Translations under genes and position numbers: made by a program
Assembly: GCA_045536965.1 (NCBI GenBank)
Contig: JAZSON010000032.1
Coordinates: 1-64,000 of the forward strand
DNA length: 64,000 nt
DNA from: UBA5448 sp045536965
GTDB taxonomy: Bacteria; Bacillota; Clostridia; Oscillospirales; SIG627
Direction of reading: 5' to 3'
Shown: positions 53,379 to 62,735 of the stretch, piece by piece
How the letters are laid out: each line of letters opens with the position of its first letter
How positions within the stretch are numbered: the first letter of the stretch is position 1
The notes under the pieces: generated by a model
What the model saw: the letters and a program-made list of their open reading frames with translations, nothing else
Databases searched by the model: none
What the model was told of the DNA's origin: nothing

Positions 53379-56012
53379 TTGAAATTTTATACTGAAGATA
53401 AAGAAAGTGTATTACAAGATTTAGCATCAAATGAAAGCGGATTGGGTTTTGTCGAAGCTGAAAAACGTTTGGCGGCAAACGGGAAAAACCGTTTGGAGGG
53501 AACAAAATCAAAACCGTTGATCTTGCGCTTTTTAGAGCAGCTCACCGATCCCATGACCATCATTTTATTGGTGGCGGCTATAATTAGCGGTGTGCTGGCC
53601 GTGGCAGAAAATGAAAGTTTTGCCGATGTGGTCATCATTCTTGCGGTCGTCATCATCAACGCCATATTGGGGGTTTACCAAGAAAGCAAGGCGGAAAAAG
53701 CCATAGAAGCGCTGCAAAAAATGTCAGCGGCTACCTCAAAGGTTTTTCGTGATGGTAAGTTGCAGGTCATCCACAGCGAAGATTTGGTGGTTGGAGATGT
53801 TATCTTACTGGAAGCGGGAGATGCCGTTCCTGCCGATGCGCGACTCATAGAAAATGCCAGTTTGCAGGTAGAAGAGGCGGCTTTGACGGGCGAATCTCTG
53901 CCTGTTTCCAAGTTTATTGACAGCATTTATCTTCGAGACGGAGAAAAGGATGTTCCCTTGGGGGATCGTAAAAACATGGTGTATATGGGCGGCACGGTTG
54001 TTTACGGCCGCGGCAAAGCAGTTGTCACCGCAACGGGAATGCAAACCGAAATGGGCAAGATTGCGGGAGCTTTGCAGGATGCGCAAGACGGCGAAACACC
54101 CCTCCAGAAAAAATTAAACCAGCTCTCCAAAAGCTTGACTTGGCTGGTGCTTGCCATTTGTGCGGTCGTGTTTGCCGTGCAGATTTTACGAGCGGGCAGT
54201 TTCCATGTTGATATTGCACTCAATTCTTTTATGGCGGCTGTTTCGCTTGCAGTGGCCGCCATTCCCGAGGGATTAACTGCCGTGGTGACGGTGGTGTTGT
54301 CAATCGGTGTTACCAATATGTCTAAGCGCAACGCCATCATTCGCAGATTGACGGCGGTTGAAACGCTTGGTTGTGCCCAAATTATTTGTTCGGATAAAAC
54401 GGGTACGTTGACACAAAACAAAATGACGGTGGTAGATGATTTTTCCACCGATAAGATTCGTCTTGCGATTGCCATGGCCCTTTGCTCGGATGCCGAGGTG
54501 GATGAAAATGCCGTGGTGACGGGTGAGCCGACAGAGGCAGCTTTGGTGGCATGGGCCAATACTCTCGGAAAACACAAAAACGCTTTGAAAATTGCATATC
54601 CGCGCATAGGTGAAGCGCCATTTGACTCCAATCGTAAAATGATGTCGACCGTGCATACCGCCGAAGCGGGATGGGTGCAATATACCAAGGGCGCACCCGA
54701 TGTCGTGATTGAAAAATGCGCTTATTACCTCGAAGATGATCGAATTCATCCCATGACCGAGGAATACAGAAATAAAATCTTTTCTGCCAATAAAGCCATG
54801 GCCGACAAAGCCCTTCGCGTGCTGGCTTGCGCTGAGCGGTTGTGGTCGGAAATCCCCCCTTCGTTTGATCCTGCGTTTTTAGAAAACGATCTTTGTTTTG
54901 TCGGGCTATGCGGTATGATCGATCCGGTCCGCCCTGAAGTGGTGTCGGCGATTGTCGAATGTAAGAGTGCGGGCATTCGTCCCATTATGATTACAGGCGA
55001 TCACGTGGATACGGCGGTAGCCATTGCAAAAGAATTAGGTGTACTTGTTGATGGCACCAAAGCCATTACCGGTTCACAGCTTTCCGATATGTCGGAGGAA
55101 GAGTTTTTACGGGAATTTAAAAATATCACGGTTTATGCCCGCGTGCAACCCGAACACAAAACCCGCATTGTCAATGCTTGGAGGGGAGCGGGCTATGTGA
55201 CCGCTATGACGGGAGACGGCGTGAACGATGCTCCTTCCATCAAATCGGCCGATATTGGTGTCGGCATGGGTATTACGGGAACCGATGTAACCAAGAATGT
55301 CGCCGATATGGTCCTTGCCGATGACAATTTTGCCACTATCGTGGGCGCGGTGGAGGAAGGGCGGCGCATTTACGATAACATCCGTAAAGCCATTCAATTT
55401 CTGCTTGGCTCAAACATGAGCGAGGTGTTGGCTATATTTGCGGCAACCTTGATGGGATTTACCATTCTCAAACCTGTTCACTTGCTATGGATCAACCTTG
55501 TAACCGATTGTTTTCCTGCGCTTGCGCTTGGTATGGAAAAGGCTGAAAGCAATATTATGAAGCGAAACCCCAGAGACAGTCGGGCGGGCATATTCTCGGA
55601 TGGGATGGGGTTTGATATTGTATATCAAGGGGTTATGGTCACCGTTTTGGCGATGATTTCCTATTTTGTCGGACATTTCATGCAAACGGGTGTTTGGGAA
55701 ATTTCCGACAGCACCCACGGTATGACGATGGCCTTCTTGACCTTGTCGATGGCCGAAGTATTCCACAGCTTTAACATGCGTTCCCAAAGAGAGGGCTTGT
55801 TTGTGTTAAAAGAACAGAATAAGACTCTTTGGTTTGCGGCAATCGGTTCTGTTTTGGCTACCACATTGGTTTGTGAAGTGCCGTTTTTGGCGAGCGCTTT
55901 CGGATTTGAGCGGGTGGGAATCAATGAGTATCTTATTGCGATAGGGCTTGGTGTTGTGGTGATCCCCGTGGTTGAGATCGTGAAGTTTTTCCAAAGAAAA
56001 GGCCGAAGATAA
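53379..56012 (+). CDS. P-type cation-transporting ATPase, Ca2+ type (P2A)
   Basis: An 877-residue ion pump with ten membrane helices. The actuator loop has TGES at 170-173. The fourth helix has AAIPEGLTAVV (ion site), and the phosphorylated aspartate is Asp339 in CSDKTGTLT. The hinge is MTGDGVNDAPS, and the sixth helix is NLVTDCFPALALG. PEGL together with NLVTD indicates a calcium (SERCA/LMCA-type) pump exporting Ca2+. It starts at a TTG at 53379, with GGGGGA about 6 bases upstream. It stands between the dGTPase and the FAD oxidoreductase genes with no terminator between. Mn2+ or other cations are possible alternatives. Confidence 0.92.
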   Translation: MKFYTEDKESVLQDLASNESGLGFVEAEKRLAANGKNRLEGTKSKPLILRFLEQLTDPMTIILLVAAIISGVLAVAENESFADVVIILAVVIINAILGVYQESKAEKAIEALQKMSAATSKVFRDGKLQVIHSEDLVVGDVILLEAGDAVPADARLIENASLQVEEAALTGESLPVSKFIDSIYLRDGEKDVPLGDRKNMVYMGGTVVYGRGKAVVTATGMQTEMGKIAGALQDAQDGETPLQKKLNQLSKSLTWLVLAICAVVFAVQILRAGSFHVDIALNSFMAAVSLAVAAIPEGLTAVVTVVLSIGVTNMSKRNAIIRRLTAVETLGCAQIICSDKTGTLTQNKMTVVDDFSTDKIRLAIAMALCSDAEVDENAVVTGEPTEAALVAWANTLGKHKNALKIAYPRIGEAPFDSNRKMMSTVHTAEAGWVQYTKGAPDVVIEKCAYYLEDDRIHPMTEEYRNKIFSANKAMADKALRVLACAERLWSEIPPSFDPAFLENDLCFVGLCGMIDPVRPEVVSAIVECKSAGIRPIMITGDHVDTAVAIAKELGVLVDGTKAITGSQLSDMSEEEFLREFKNITVYARVQPEHKTRIVNAWRGAGYVTAMTGDGVNDAPSIKSADIGVGMGITGTDVTKNVADMVLADDNFATIVGAVEEGRRIYDNIRKAIQFLLGSNMSEVLAIFAATLMGFTILKPVHLLWINLVTDCFPALALGMEKAESNIMKRNPRDSRAGIFSDGMGFDIVYQGVMVTVLAMISYFVGHFMQTGVWEISDSTHGMTMAFLTLSMAEVFHSFNMRSQREGLFVLKEQNKTLWFAAIGSVLATTLVCEVPFLASAFGFERVGINEYLIAIGLGVVVIPVVEIVKFFQRKGRR

Positions 56013-56027
56013 AGGTGGTTTTGTAAG

Positions 56028-57332
56028 TTGGAAACGTATCAAATCGAAGCGAAAAAGTTAGGACATTTTGATGTCGCTGTTTGCGGCGGGGGTATTGCGG
56101 GGGTTTGTGCCGCGGTTTCTGCCGCTCGCAACGGCGCGCGGGTTGTTTTGGTTGAAAGCGGTGGTTATCTCGGCGGTACGGTTACGGCAGGTCTTATGGA
56201 GAACCTTTTGGATGTGGCGAACAAACGAGGGATTATCCAAGAACTGCAAGATTTTTTAAATGAACGGAATATGACCTGTGTCAAAGTCGGTGAGCGGACG
56301 GATGAAAGCGGGAAATATTTTCCCGGTCCCTTGATCGATGAAGAGGGCACTAAATATTTTTTGGATAAAATTTGCCATGATGCGGGCGTTACCGTTTTGT
56401 TTCACAGCATGTTGTGCGCGGTCGATCACAGTCAAGGGCATATTCGTTCCATCATGATTTGTACCAAATGCGGAAACTATGCGCTCGATGCTGCGGTTTA
56501 TGTTGATGCAAGCGGAAGCGGCGCGCTTGCCGCGATGGCCGGTTGTGGTTGGGAATGCGGCGAACCCAAAAACGGAAAAACCCATCCTGCCAGCATGGAT
56601 GTCAATGTTACGGGCTTGCCCAAAAATTTTAACGGTACCTCCAGAATTCCCGAGCTTCAAAAATATTATATAGAACAAATGGAAGGTTTGGGTATTCATA
56701 CTACGGGCAGCCAAGGAAAAATTGTGCGCAAACCTGATGAGAATGTTTGGGGGACGGGCATCAATTTTGTTTACGATGTAAAACCCGATGATATTTATTC
56801 TCTGTCTCGCGGTACCTATGAGGGTCGAAAAGAAGTCTTTGAAGTCGTACAAGCGTATAAACAAGTTGCGGGCTTTGAAAACATTCGGCTAAACAAGACC
56901 AATGACCATTTGGGTATTCGTGAAGGACGGCGTGTTTTCGGTGTCTACCGAATCAGTGATCAGGATATTTTGGAAGGGAAACGTTTTGAGGACGGTGTTG
57001 TGCTTGTGACAGCCGGTGTGGATGTACATAAGCTTACAAACGACGATACCCCCGAATGTTCACGCGGATACAGAACTAAACCATTCCACATTCCCTACCG
57101 CGCTTTGTTGCCGCGGGATTGCGATAATCTCTTGCTTGCAGGAAAATGTATTTCGGGAGATTTTTACCCCTTTTCGGCTTACCGCATGATCTGCAACATG
57201 GCGGGCACGGGTGAAGCCGCCGGCTACGCGGCAGCCCTTTGTGTCAAGAAAGGTATTCTTCCCTCCGAGGTGGACGGCAAAGAGGTCAGCCGTTACATGC
57301 AGCCGTATCTGAACGAACCTGAGGAAAAATAA
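56028..57332 (+). CDS. FAD-dependent oxidoreductase
   Basis: A 434-residue flavoprotein of the FAD_oxidored type. The dinucleotide fold is at residues 14-45 (DVAVCGGGIAGVCAAVSAARNGA, core CGGGIAGVCAA), with ESGGYLGG after it. The middle part has DASGSGALAAMAGC, and the C-terminal FAD contact is LLLAGKCISGDFYPFSAYRM (core AGKCISGDF) followed by MAGTGEAAGYAAALC. The substrate is unknown. It starts at a TTG at 56028 with AAGGTGG upstream, 15 bases after the ATPase stop. It is followed by a strong hairpin (57338-57378). No signal peptide or cluster-binding cysteine pattern was seen. Confidence 0.9.
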   Translation: METYQIEAKKLGHFDVAVCGGGIAGVCAAVSAARNGARVVLVESGGYLGGTVTAGLMENLLDVANKRGIIQELQDFLNERNMTCVKVGERTDESGKYFPGPLIDEEGTKYFLDKICHDAGVTVLFHSMLCAVDHSQGHIRSIMICTKCGNYALDAAVYVDASGSGALAAMAGCGWECGEPKNGKTHPASMDVNVTGLPKNFNGTSRIPELQKYYIEQMEGLGIHTTGSQGKIVRKPDENVWGTGINFVYDVKPDDIYSLSRGTYEGRKEVFEVVQAYKQVAGFENIRLNKTNDHLGIREGRRVFGVYRISDQDILEGKRFEDGVVLVTAGVDVHKLTNDDTPECSRGYRTKPFHIPYRALLPRDCDNLLLAGKCISGDFYPFSAYRMICNMAGTGEAAGYAAALCVKKGILPSEVDGKEVSRYMQPYLNEPEEK

Positions 57333-57337
57333 TACGA

Positions 57338-57378
57338 AGGGGCTGTCTCAAATCAATAATACATTTGAGACAGCCCCT
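57338..57378 (+). terminator. Terminator-like hairpin with IS-end-like arms
   Basis: A perfect 16-base stem (57338-57353 with 57363-57378) has a 9-base loop. Its arm AGGGGCTGTCTCAAAT resembles terminal repeats of some insertion sequences. It follows the FAD gene by 5 bases and probably ends that operon. The next 155 bases contain no gene I can support and a small CTGAAAG/CTTTCAG hairpin near 57387-57409. Confidence 0.65.
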
Positions 57379-57533
57379 CTATTTTGCTGAAAGCGGTGGC
57401 GGCTTTCAGAGTGGACGTGGAAAACCGTTCGGTTGAAAACACTTTGTTGATTCCAAAGAAAATTCACACACCGTTTTGTCTATTGAGACGGATATGCCGA
57501 TGCGCTTATAGCTTCCCTTATCAAACCTATCGC

Positions 57534-57564
57534 AAAAATCCCGCTCGGTGTGAGCGGGATTTTT
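57534..57564. terminator. Bidirectional terminator after the surface protein gene
   Basis: A perfect 13-base stem (57534-57546 with 57552-57564) has a GGTGT loop and A- or T-rich ends on both strands. It lies 8 bases past the stop of the minus-strand gene at 57573. Confidence 0.85.
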
Positions 57565-57572
57565 ATGTGTTC

Positions 57573-60500
57573 TTATTTTTTCGTTGCGGGCTTGCGGGTC
57601 GGTTTTTTCTTATTCTTCATACGCATGAAGAAAAGAAGTCCGAGCGCGCCGAGTGCAAGTACGATAAAGAGGATCAAAAGCCAGCCGCCGTTTGAGAGGA
57701 AGGAGCCGCCGTCCGCTGTACCGTACCAGCTGTTGACGGTGAAGTTTTGCTTGAAGGCGTCGACCATACCGTCGCCAACGTATTCAACCGAAATGCTTTC
57801 GCAGTACCAGCCGTCATCTCCCTCGACTCGCAGATAGATTTCTTCGGGTTTGCCGACTTCGGCGGGGAAGGTGTATTCGAAAAATTGGGTCTCGCCTGCT
57901 TTGAGGGGGCTGCTGTAAGCAAGTCCGAGGCGATGGGTGATATTGATTTCGGAGGTTACATATTGGAGATTGGTGAAGCGGTCGACGTAGTAGAAGGAGA
58001 TAAAGACATTGCCCGTCGTCGAAGCACCGCTGATATCACCGGTTGTGATTGAAAACAGATAGGTGTTTTCGCTGTATACCGACAGAGAATAAATAACGGG
58101 TTCTTCGGTCGAGGTGGTGTTTCCGTCAGCATCGATATTTTCAACGGTGATGGCAAAGAGGAATTTGCCTGCTGTTGTGGGGGTGCCGCTGATCAAACCG
58201 CTGCGGGAATCGAGCACCAGACCTGTCGGGAGCATACCTGCCGATACGGTGTAATAGGTAGTATCGTTTTCATTGTCAAACAGATCAAAGGAGTAGGGTT
58301 TGTTTTGGGTGGCATCGGGGAGGGGGGGCTGCATGTTTTCCAGTTCTTCTGTCAATTCGGTCCATTTTGCAAAGAAGGTGCGATTTTCGGTGATTTTCAC
58401 GATTCCCGAAACTGCGTGGGTATACTCGGCATCGTCAAACCAGCCGTCGAAACGGTATCCCAAGCGCGCAGGCGGATCGACAAGGGTATATTTTTCACCG
58501 GAGGATACCGAAATGGTCTGGTTTTCCATATTATCGGCGCAGTAGTTTAGATGAATGGTCAATTCGCCTCGTTTTTCATTCAAGGAAGAACTGCCTTCCA
58601 TGACAAGGGTGCCATCTAAGAAACAACTTGCGCCTGCGCCTACCGCCGATGCGGCGTGTCCGCCTTCGGTATAGGTGTCGGAAGCGGTGTTGTCAATCAA
58701 ATCTTTGGCATAATCGGGATAAAGGGTGGGAATCAATGCGGGCTTTATGCCGTCGGCTGAAAATTCAGCGGCGGTGGGGTTTGCATCGGTGTATTTGGTG
58801 CTGCTTGGGATGCCGACCTTGGTAGTGGCGGTTGATGCAACGGGGAGGGAGGGGATAGAGGGAAGAACCACATCCTGCGGATGGGCGGGAGTTGTTGTGG
58901 TATCGGAACCCGATTCGGTGCCTGTGCCTGCGCCCTCATTCATACCCGTACCCGTTTCGGTATTTGCGGTCTGCGTACCTGTGTTTGTGTTTGTGTCGGC
59001 GTTTGTATTTGTGTTTTCGCCCGATTCGGTGCCTGTACCTGTACCTGTACCTGTACCTGTATTTGTATTCGTATTTGTATTTGTATTTGTATTCGTATTT
59101 GTATTTGTATTTGTATTTGTATTTGTATTTGTATTGGAGCCTGAGCCGTTATCTGTACCGTCAGAGGGTTTGTTGATCGAGACGCTGAGAGTCGTGACGG
59201 TGATTTCCTTGAGGGATTGTGCTACTTTGTTATTGGGAACTGCGGTGACTGCACAGGAATCTTTCATGTAAACGCTTGCACCTGCGCCATTGGCGCCGCC
59301 GCCAATGCCTGCCGCGAGAAGTCCGCCGTAGGCATAGAGCTTTGTTTTGCCGAGAATGTTAACCACGGTGGATATGGCCGCTTGTTCGCGGGAGGAACGC
59401 GCGCCGTTGCCTACACCGGGGCCGAAGTTACCGCCGTGCGCTTTGATGGTTACGTTGTTTTCAAAGTTGATTTGCTGGGCATTTGCTTTGCTGCCGCCGC
59501 CGATACCTGCCGCGTGTTTGCCGCCGAAAGCGAGGACTTTTGCATTGTCGGTCACACGAATGGTATTGACGATTGCCATATAACCGCCGCCGATACCCGC
59601 GCCGTTATAACCGCCAACCGCTTGCGTAGATGTGGTGCCCGAGAGGATGGCCGAAACGAGTTCACCCTTTTCACCGCAACCGATGCCCGCGCCGTTCATG
59701 CCGCCGAAAGCGCGGATTTGGGCTTTGTCTTGAATTAAAAGTGTGGCGATTCGTCCATTGAGTCCTGCGCCGATGCCTGCCGCACTTGAACCGCCGATGG
59801 CATAGACAGAAGCCGAGTCGCGAATGGTGAGCGAAAGACATTCGGCGTTGTTACCGCTGCCGATGGCCGCCGCGCCGACACCGCTTTCCGCCGCTACGAA
59901 GGCAGAACCGCCGATGATGATGGAGCGGACAGAGCCTACCGAGCCGCAACCGATGGCCGCGCCGCCCGAGGAAGCTTGCGCACGGACTGTGGCATTTCCG
60001 ATAATCTTGACCGAAGTGGCTACACCACCATAACCCGAACCGATGCCCGCGCCGCCATTGGCGCCGCCGATGGCTTCTACATGCGCTTTACCCTCGATGA
60101 GCAGAGTGCCGCTGTTGGACATATAACCGCCGCCGATGGCCGCCGCTTGGTTGCCTCCCGTGGCTAAAACGGTGACGGAAGAAGCGATTGTGACCGATTT
60201 GGGGAAACCGTTGTTGCCGCCGCCGATGGCCGCGCCTTGGTTGCCGCCGAAAATGTTGAGTTTTCCGCTGCCACCGATTTTGATGACACCTGCATTGGTG
60301 TTGACGGCGTTTTTGGCCCAACCGCCGCCAATGCCTGCCGCTTCGTTTCCGCCCTTGGCATAAAGAGTGCCTTTGCCTGAGAGCTGGAGTGTGGCGTAGG
60401 TATTGACCTGTAATGCCGCCATGTAGTCGGGAGCAACCAAAATATTGTTACCGACAAGGGTGAGCTTCAAAACCGCTTTGTTACGAATTTGAATGGGGGC

Positions 60501-60818
60501 GCGCAGGTTGGAGGATACAATGCGAACGCCGTCGATGGTTAAATCGACGGTTGCTTCTCCGCTGATGCGGATGATGTTGGAGGTGGCTTTTCCCGTGCCA
60601 TACACGCGAATGGAGGCGGCGGGAGAGACATCCTCGTAGGTTTTGTTGCCGTGTTCAATGGTGAGGTAACCGCCACTGCTTCCGCTGATATGGACATTAC
60701 CCTCGTTTAAGCACAGAGAATAGGTGTAGGTCGCTGCCATGGAAGGGAGAGGGATGCAGGGGAGCAGCAGAGTTGCCAGCAACAAAAGGCAAAGGGCGAA
60801 ACGTAACGTTTTCAACAT
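57573..60818 (-). CDS. Large repeat-rich secreted surface protein with C-terminal membrane anchor
   Basis: 1081 residues. A signal peptide (about 1-29, cleavage near SMA-ATY) leads to a repetitive region to about residue 530. It holds twelve copies of a G-A-x-I-G-x-G turn motif (such as GAGIGGGY, AAAIGSGN), spaced about 25-45 residues, predicted to form a long right-handed beta structure. A Thr-Asn then Thr-Gly low-complexity stretch follows at about 561-596. An InlB-type repeat (about 755-823, LGYRFDGWFDD and FFAKW) and an Ig-like domain (about 830-925, SGTPTTAGKF) come next. A single membrane helix (about 1043-1065) and a lysine-rich tail end it. No LPXTG motif is present, so it is membrane-anchored. 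GAGG lies 5 bases before the ATG. Likely an adhesin or glycan-binding protein; the ligand is unknown. Confidence 0.88.
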   Translation of the reverse strand: MLKTLRFALCLLLLATLLLPCIPLPSMAATYTYSLCLNEGNVHISGSSGGYLTIEHGNKTYEDVSPAASIRVYGTGKATSNIIRISGEATVDLTIDGVRIVSSNLRAPIQIRNKAVLKLTLVGNNILVAPDYMAALQVNTYATLQLSGKGTLYAKGGNEAAGIGGGWAKNAVNTNAGVIKIGGSGKLNIFGGNQGAAIGGGNNGFPKSVTIASSVTVLATGGNQAAAIGGGYMSNSGTLLIEGKAHVEAIGGANGGAGIGSGYGGVATSVKIIGNATVRAQASSGGAAIGCGSVGSVRSIIIGGSAFVAAESGVGAAAIGSGNNAECLSLTIRDSASVYAIGGSSAAGIGAGLNGRIATLLIQDKAQIRAFGGMNGAGIGCGEKGELVSAILSGTTSTQAVGGYNGAGIGGGYMAIVNTIRVTDNAKVLAFGGKHAAGIGGGSKANAQQINFENNVTIKAHGGNFGPGVGNGARSSREQAAISTVVNILGKTKLYAYGGLLAAGIGGGANGAGASVYMKDSCAVTAVPNNKVAQSLKEITVTTLSVSINKPSDGTDNGSGSNTNTNTNTNTNTNTNTNTNTNTNTNTGTGTGTGTGTESGENTNTNADTNTNTGTQTANTETGTGMNEGAGTGTESGSDTTTTPAHPQDVVLPSIPSLPVASTATTKVGIPSSTKYTDANPTAAEFSADGIKPALIPTLYPDYAKDLIDNTASDTYTEGGHAASAVGAGASCFLDGTLVMEGSSSLNEKRGELTIHLNYCADNMENQTISVSSGEKYTLVDPPARLGYRFDGWFDDAEYTHAVSGIVKITENRTFFAKWTELTEELENMQPPLPDATQNKPYSFDLFDNENDTTYYTVSAGMLPTGLVLDSRSGLISGTPTTAGKFLFAITVENIDADGNTTSTEEPVIYSLSVYSENTYLFSITTGDISGASTTGNVFISFYYVDRFTNLQYVTSEINITHRLGLAYSSPLKAGETQFFEYTFPAEVGKPEEIYLRVEGDDGWYCESISVEYVGDGMVDAFKQNFTVNSWYGTADGGSFLSNGGWLLILFIVLALGALGLLFFMRMKNKKKPTRKPATKK
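59031..59136 (-). repeat. Hexanucleotide tandem repeat inside the surface protein gene
   Basis: About 17 tandem 6-base units, first GGTACA-type (Gly-Thr) then AATACA-type (Asn-Thr) on the coding strand, with a few C/T changes. Units of six keep the frame, so slippage would change only linker length. Confidence 0.9.
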
Positions 60819-60830
60819 GATAACCTCTTT

Positions 60831-61403
60831 TTATCGGGGAAATTTACAGTTGGATGGATTGTAATAGCGAAGAATGGTTTTGGCTTTATTGGGAACATCA
60901 AAGAAAAGGATGGATTTTCCATGCTGCGGATGGTGGAAGATGGCATAACTTGCATCGGGGGCGTCGGGGGAAATCAGAGCGTTGAACACCTTTTGAATGG
61001 CGGGATTGTTTTTAAGTTCAGTGTATTTTCCTTCCAAAGGGGCGATGATTTCCATATCGGAAATTTTAACGGTCAGCATGCGTTTGCGCTGGCGTTGTCC
61101 GTAAATAATATCAAAATCCACTTCACCGCCTGCGGTGACATACTCATATTCGACGTTGAAAAAGCGGAAGATCCACCAAACGAACAGACCCGATAAAAAC
61201 CAAGGGAAGATCATCAAAGCGGGTACCTTGGCGGTGATGAAAATGATCAGGAAAATGTTGGCGATGATGACCGCCGACAAAATCAGCGCCTTTTGAATCA
61301 CGGTTTTGGCACTCGGACGCCTTTGGACGAGATGTTCCATATAGTTGTGGGAATATTCGCCGTTATCATTGCGGCCGGACGACATATAATCGATCTGTTT
61401 CAT
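60831..61403 (-). CDS. DUF6106-like membrane protein
   Basis: 190 residues from the ATG at 61403. There are two membrane helices (about 38-56 and 60-78), then a soluble domain with NVEYEYVTAGGEVDFDIIYGQRQRKRML (core VEYEYVTAGGEVDFD, GQRQRKR) and MEIIAPLEGKY. This pattern fits the DUF6106 family of unknown function found in Clostridia. A TTG 45 bases upstream is in frame, but AAAGGA lies 8 bases before the ATG, so I chose the ATG. It lies 12 bases before the large surface protein gene and 41 after the glycerol-1-phosphate dehydrogenase gene. Role unknown. Confidence 0.75.
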   Translation of the reverse strand: MKQIDYMSSGRNDNGEYSHNYMEHLVQRRPSAKTVIQKALILSAVIIANIFLIIFITAKVPALMIFPWFLSGLFVWWIFRFFNVEYEYVTAGGEVDFDIIYGQRQRKRMLTVKISDMEIIAPLEGKYTELKNNPAIQKVFNALISPDAPDASYAIFHHPQHGKSILFFDVPNKAKTILRYYNPSNCKFPR

Positions 61404-61444
61404 AGGGATTCCTTTCGGTTTTACGTTTTGTTTTTTGACATTCT

Positions 61445-62713
61445 TCAAAAAGGAATATCTTGGTTAAGCATGCCGTTCAACCTCAATAGGGTGAGACGTT
61501 TTCTCATGAACGGCGAAAATTTTATACACAGATCAAAAAGTTTTGCATCCTTTCGGATGTCCTCCACGGTGATCTTGCATCCTGCCTTGATCATGGCTTC
61601 TTTGCAGATTTCATAGGAAGGAACGCTGCGGATGATCTGTGTGATTTGCGGCCAAAGAGCTTCGAGTTTTTCGGGGGTGATGCCGTCGACGATGTTTTCG
61701 GGGTGGTTGACTTTGACAACATCGTCTTTCATCGGCCCGTAAAAATCATAGACTTCTTCCCAGTTCACACGCTCATATTGCGCTTTGATCGAAGGCAGAT
61801 TTGCCAAACGATTGTAATAGTTGAGAAGCTTTAGAGTGCTGACGCCGATGTCGTCTCCATGCAAATTGGGAATGATGCCGTCTCTGAGCTCGGTGCATTC
61901 AAGCAGATGGATCACGATGTGCTCTGCGCCGCTGGCGGGACGGGAGTTTTGCATGAAACTCATGCCGAGACCTGTCTTTAACAAGGCTTCAAAGATTTTT
62001 CCTGCTGTATATTCATCGTTTTGGGTGACTTTGTCGGCCATGACCATCAACTCATCCACCGCATCGCGGGTGAGTTTAGCGACCTTTTCGCAGTAGATTT
62101 CATTGGTTAACAGATGGGAAATCTTCCAATCGGCAAGACCGACATATTTCGCCATCATATCACCAAACCCCGCCGATTTTAAATGTGTGGGTGCATTGGC
62201 CAGAATTTTGGTATCTCCGATGATGACCTCGGGGCTTTTGGCGGCGTAACTGAATTTGAATCCGTTGTCGACGATGGGCGAACTGTAGGATGCAAAACCG
62301 TCCATGGAGGGAGCGGTTGCAAAAAGACAAAGCTTTTTGTCCTGCCTTGCCGCTGCCAAGCGACAGGGATCGTTGACCGAACCTGTGCCGACTGATAAGA
62401 TACCGATGTCGCGATCCAAAATCAAGTCTTCAAGCTCTTTGACATGCTTCATTTCCGCGACGCGCAGATTGTCGTAAATGTGAAAAGAAAGATTAAACTC
62501 CTGCAAACTTTCCAAAATGCCATCGGCTGCCGCAAGGGTGTTTTGATCGGCTACCAGCAAAAGGTTTTTTGGGAAGCCGTTTTTCTTCAATATATTTCCG
62601 ACGTTGCTGACCAACCCCGAGCCGATTTGTATGTCTTGGATGGCTGTTTCATGGTAAAGGCCGCAATCACATTTGCCTGATATGGAGCGGATGATTTCCA
62701 AAAGCTCTGACAT
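61445..62713 (-). CDS. sn-glycerol-1-phosphate dehydrogenase family protein (AraM/EgsA-like)
   Basis: A 422-residue member of the G1P dehydrogenase family, related to iron-containing alcohol dehydrogenases. It shows the NAD motif GILSVGTGSVNDPCR and a metal-binding set: an aspartate in KSAGFGDMMAKY, a histidine in SGAEHIVIHLLE and a histidine in LHGDDIGVST. EgsA makes sn-glycerol 1-phosphate, used for unusual glycerol-phosphate lipids. The start at 62713 is chosen because the family begins near MSELLEII. The frame runs further into the phosphodiesterase gene. GGAG lies about 11 bases upstream. It follows that gene by 22 bases. Other polyol-phosphate substrates are possible. Confidence 0.85.
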   Translation of the reverse strand: MSELLEIIRSISGKCDCGLYHETAIQDIQIGSGLVSNVGNILKKNGFPKNLLLVADQNTLAAADGILESLQEFNLSFHIYDNLRVAEMKHVKELEDLILDRDIGILSVGTGSVNDPCRLAAARQDKKLCLFATAPSMDGFASYSSPIVDNGFKFSYAAKSPEVIIGDTKILANAPTHLKSAGFGDMMAKYVGLADWKISHLLTNEIYCEKVAKLTRDAVDELMVMADKVTQNDEYTAGKIFEALLKTGLGMSFMQNSRPASGAEHIVIHLLECTELRDGIIPNLHGDDIGVSTLKLLNYYNRLANLPSIKAQYERVNWEEVYDFYGPMKDDVVKVNHPENIVDGITPEKLEALWPQITQIIRSVPSYEICKEAMIKAGCKITVEDIRKDAKLFDLCIKFSPFMRKRLTLLRLNGMLNQDIPF

Positions 62714-62735
62714 GAGTATATTATCTCCGTTTTGA

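Noticed and set aside
57384..57695. A 103-codon plus-strand open frame after the FAD oxidoreductase
   Set aside because: It runs through a strong bidirectional terminator into the opposite-strand surface protein gene and has no family-like content.
59031..59136. A CRISPR-like or non-coding repeat array
   Set aside because: The units are six bases long, in frame and coding, with no spacers. It is a protein low-complexity linker.
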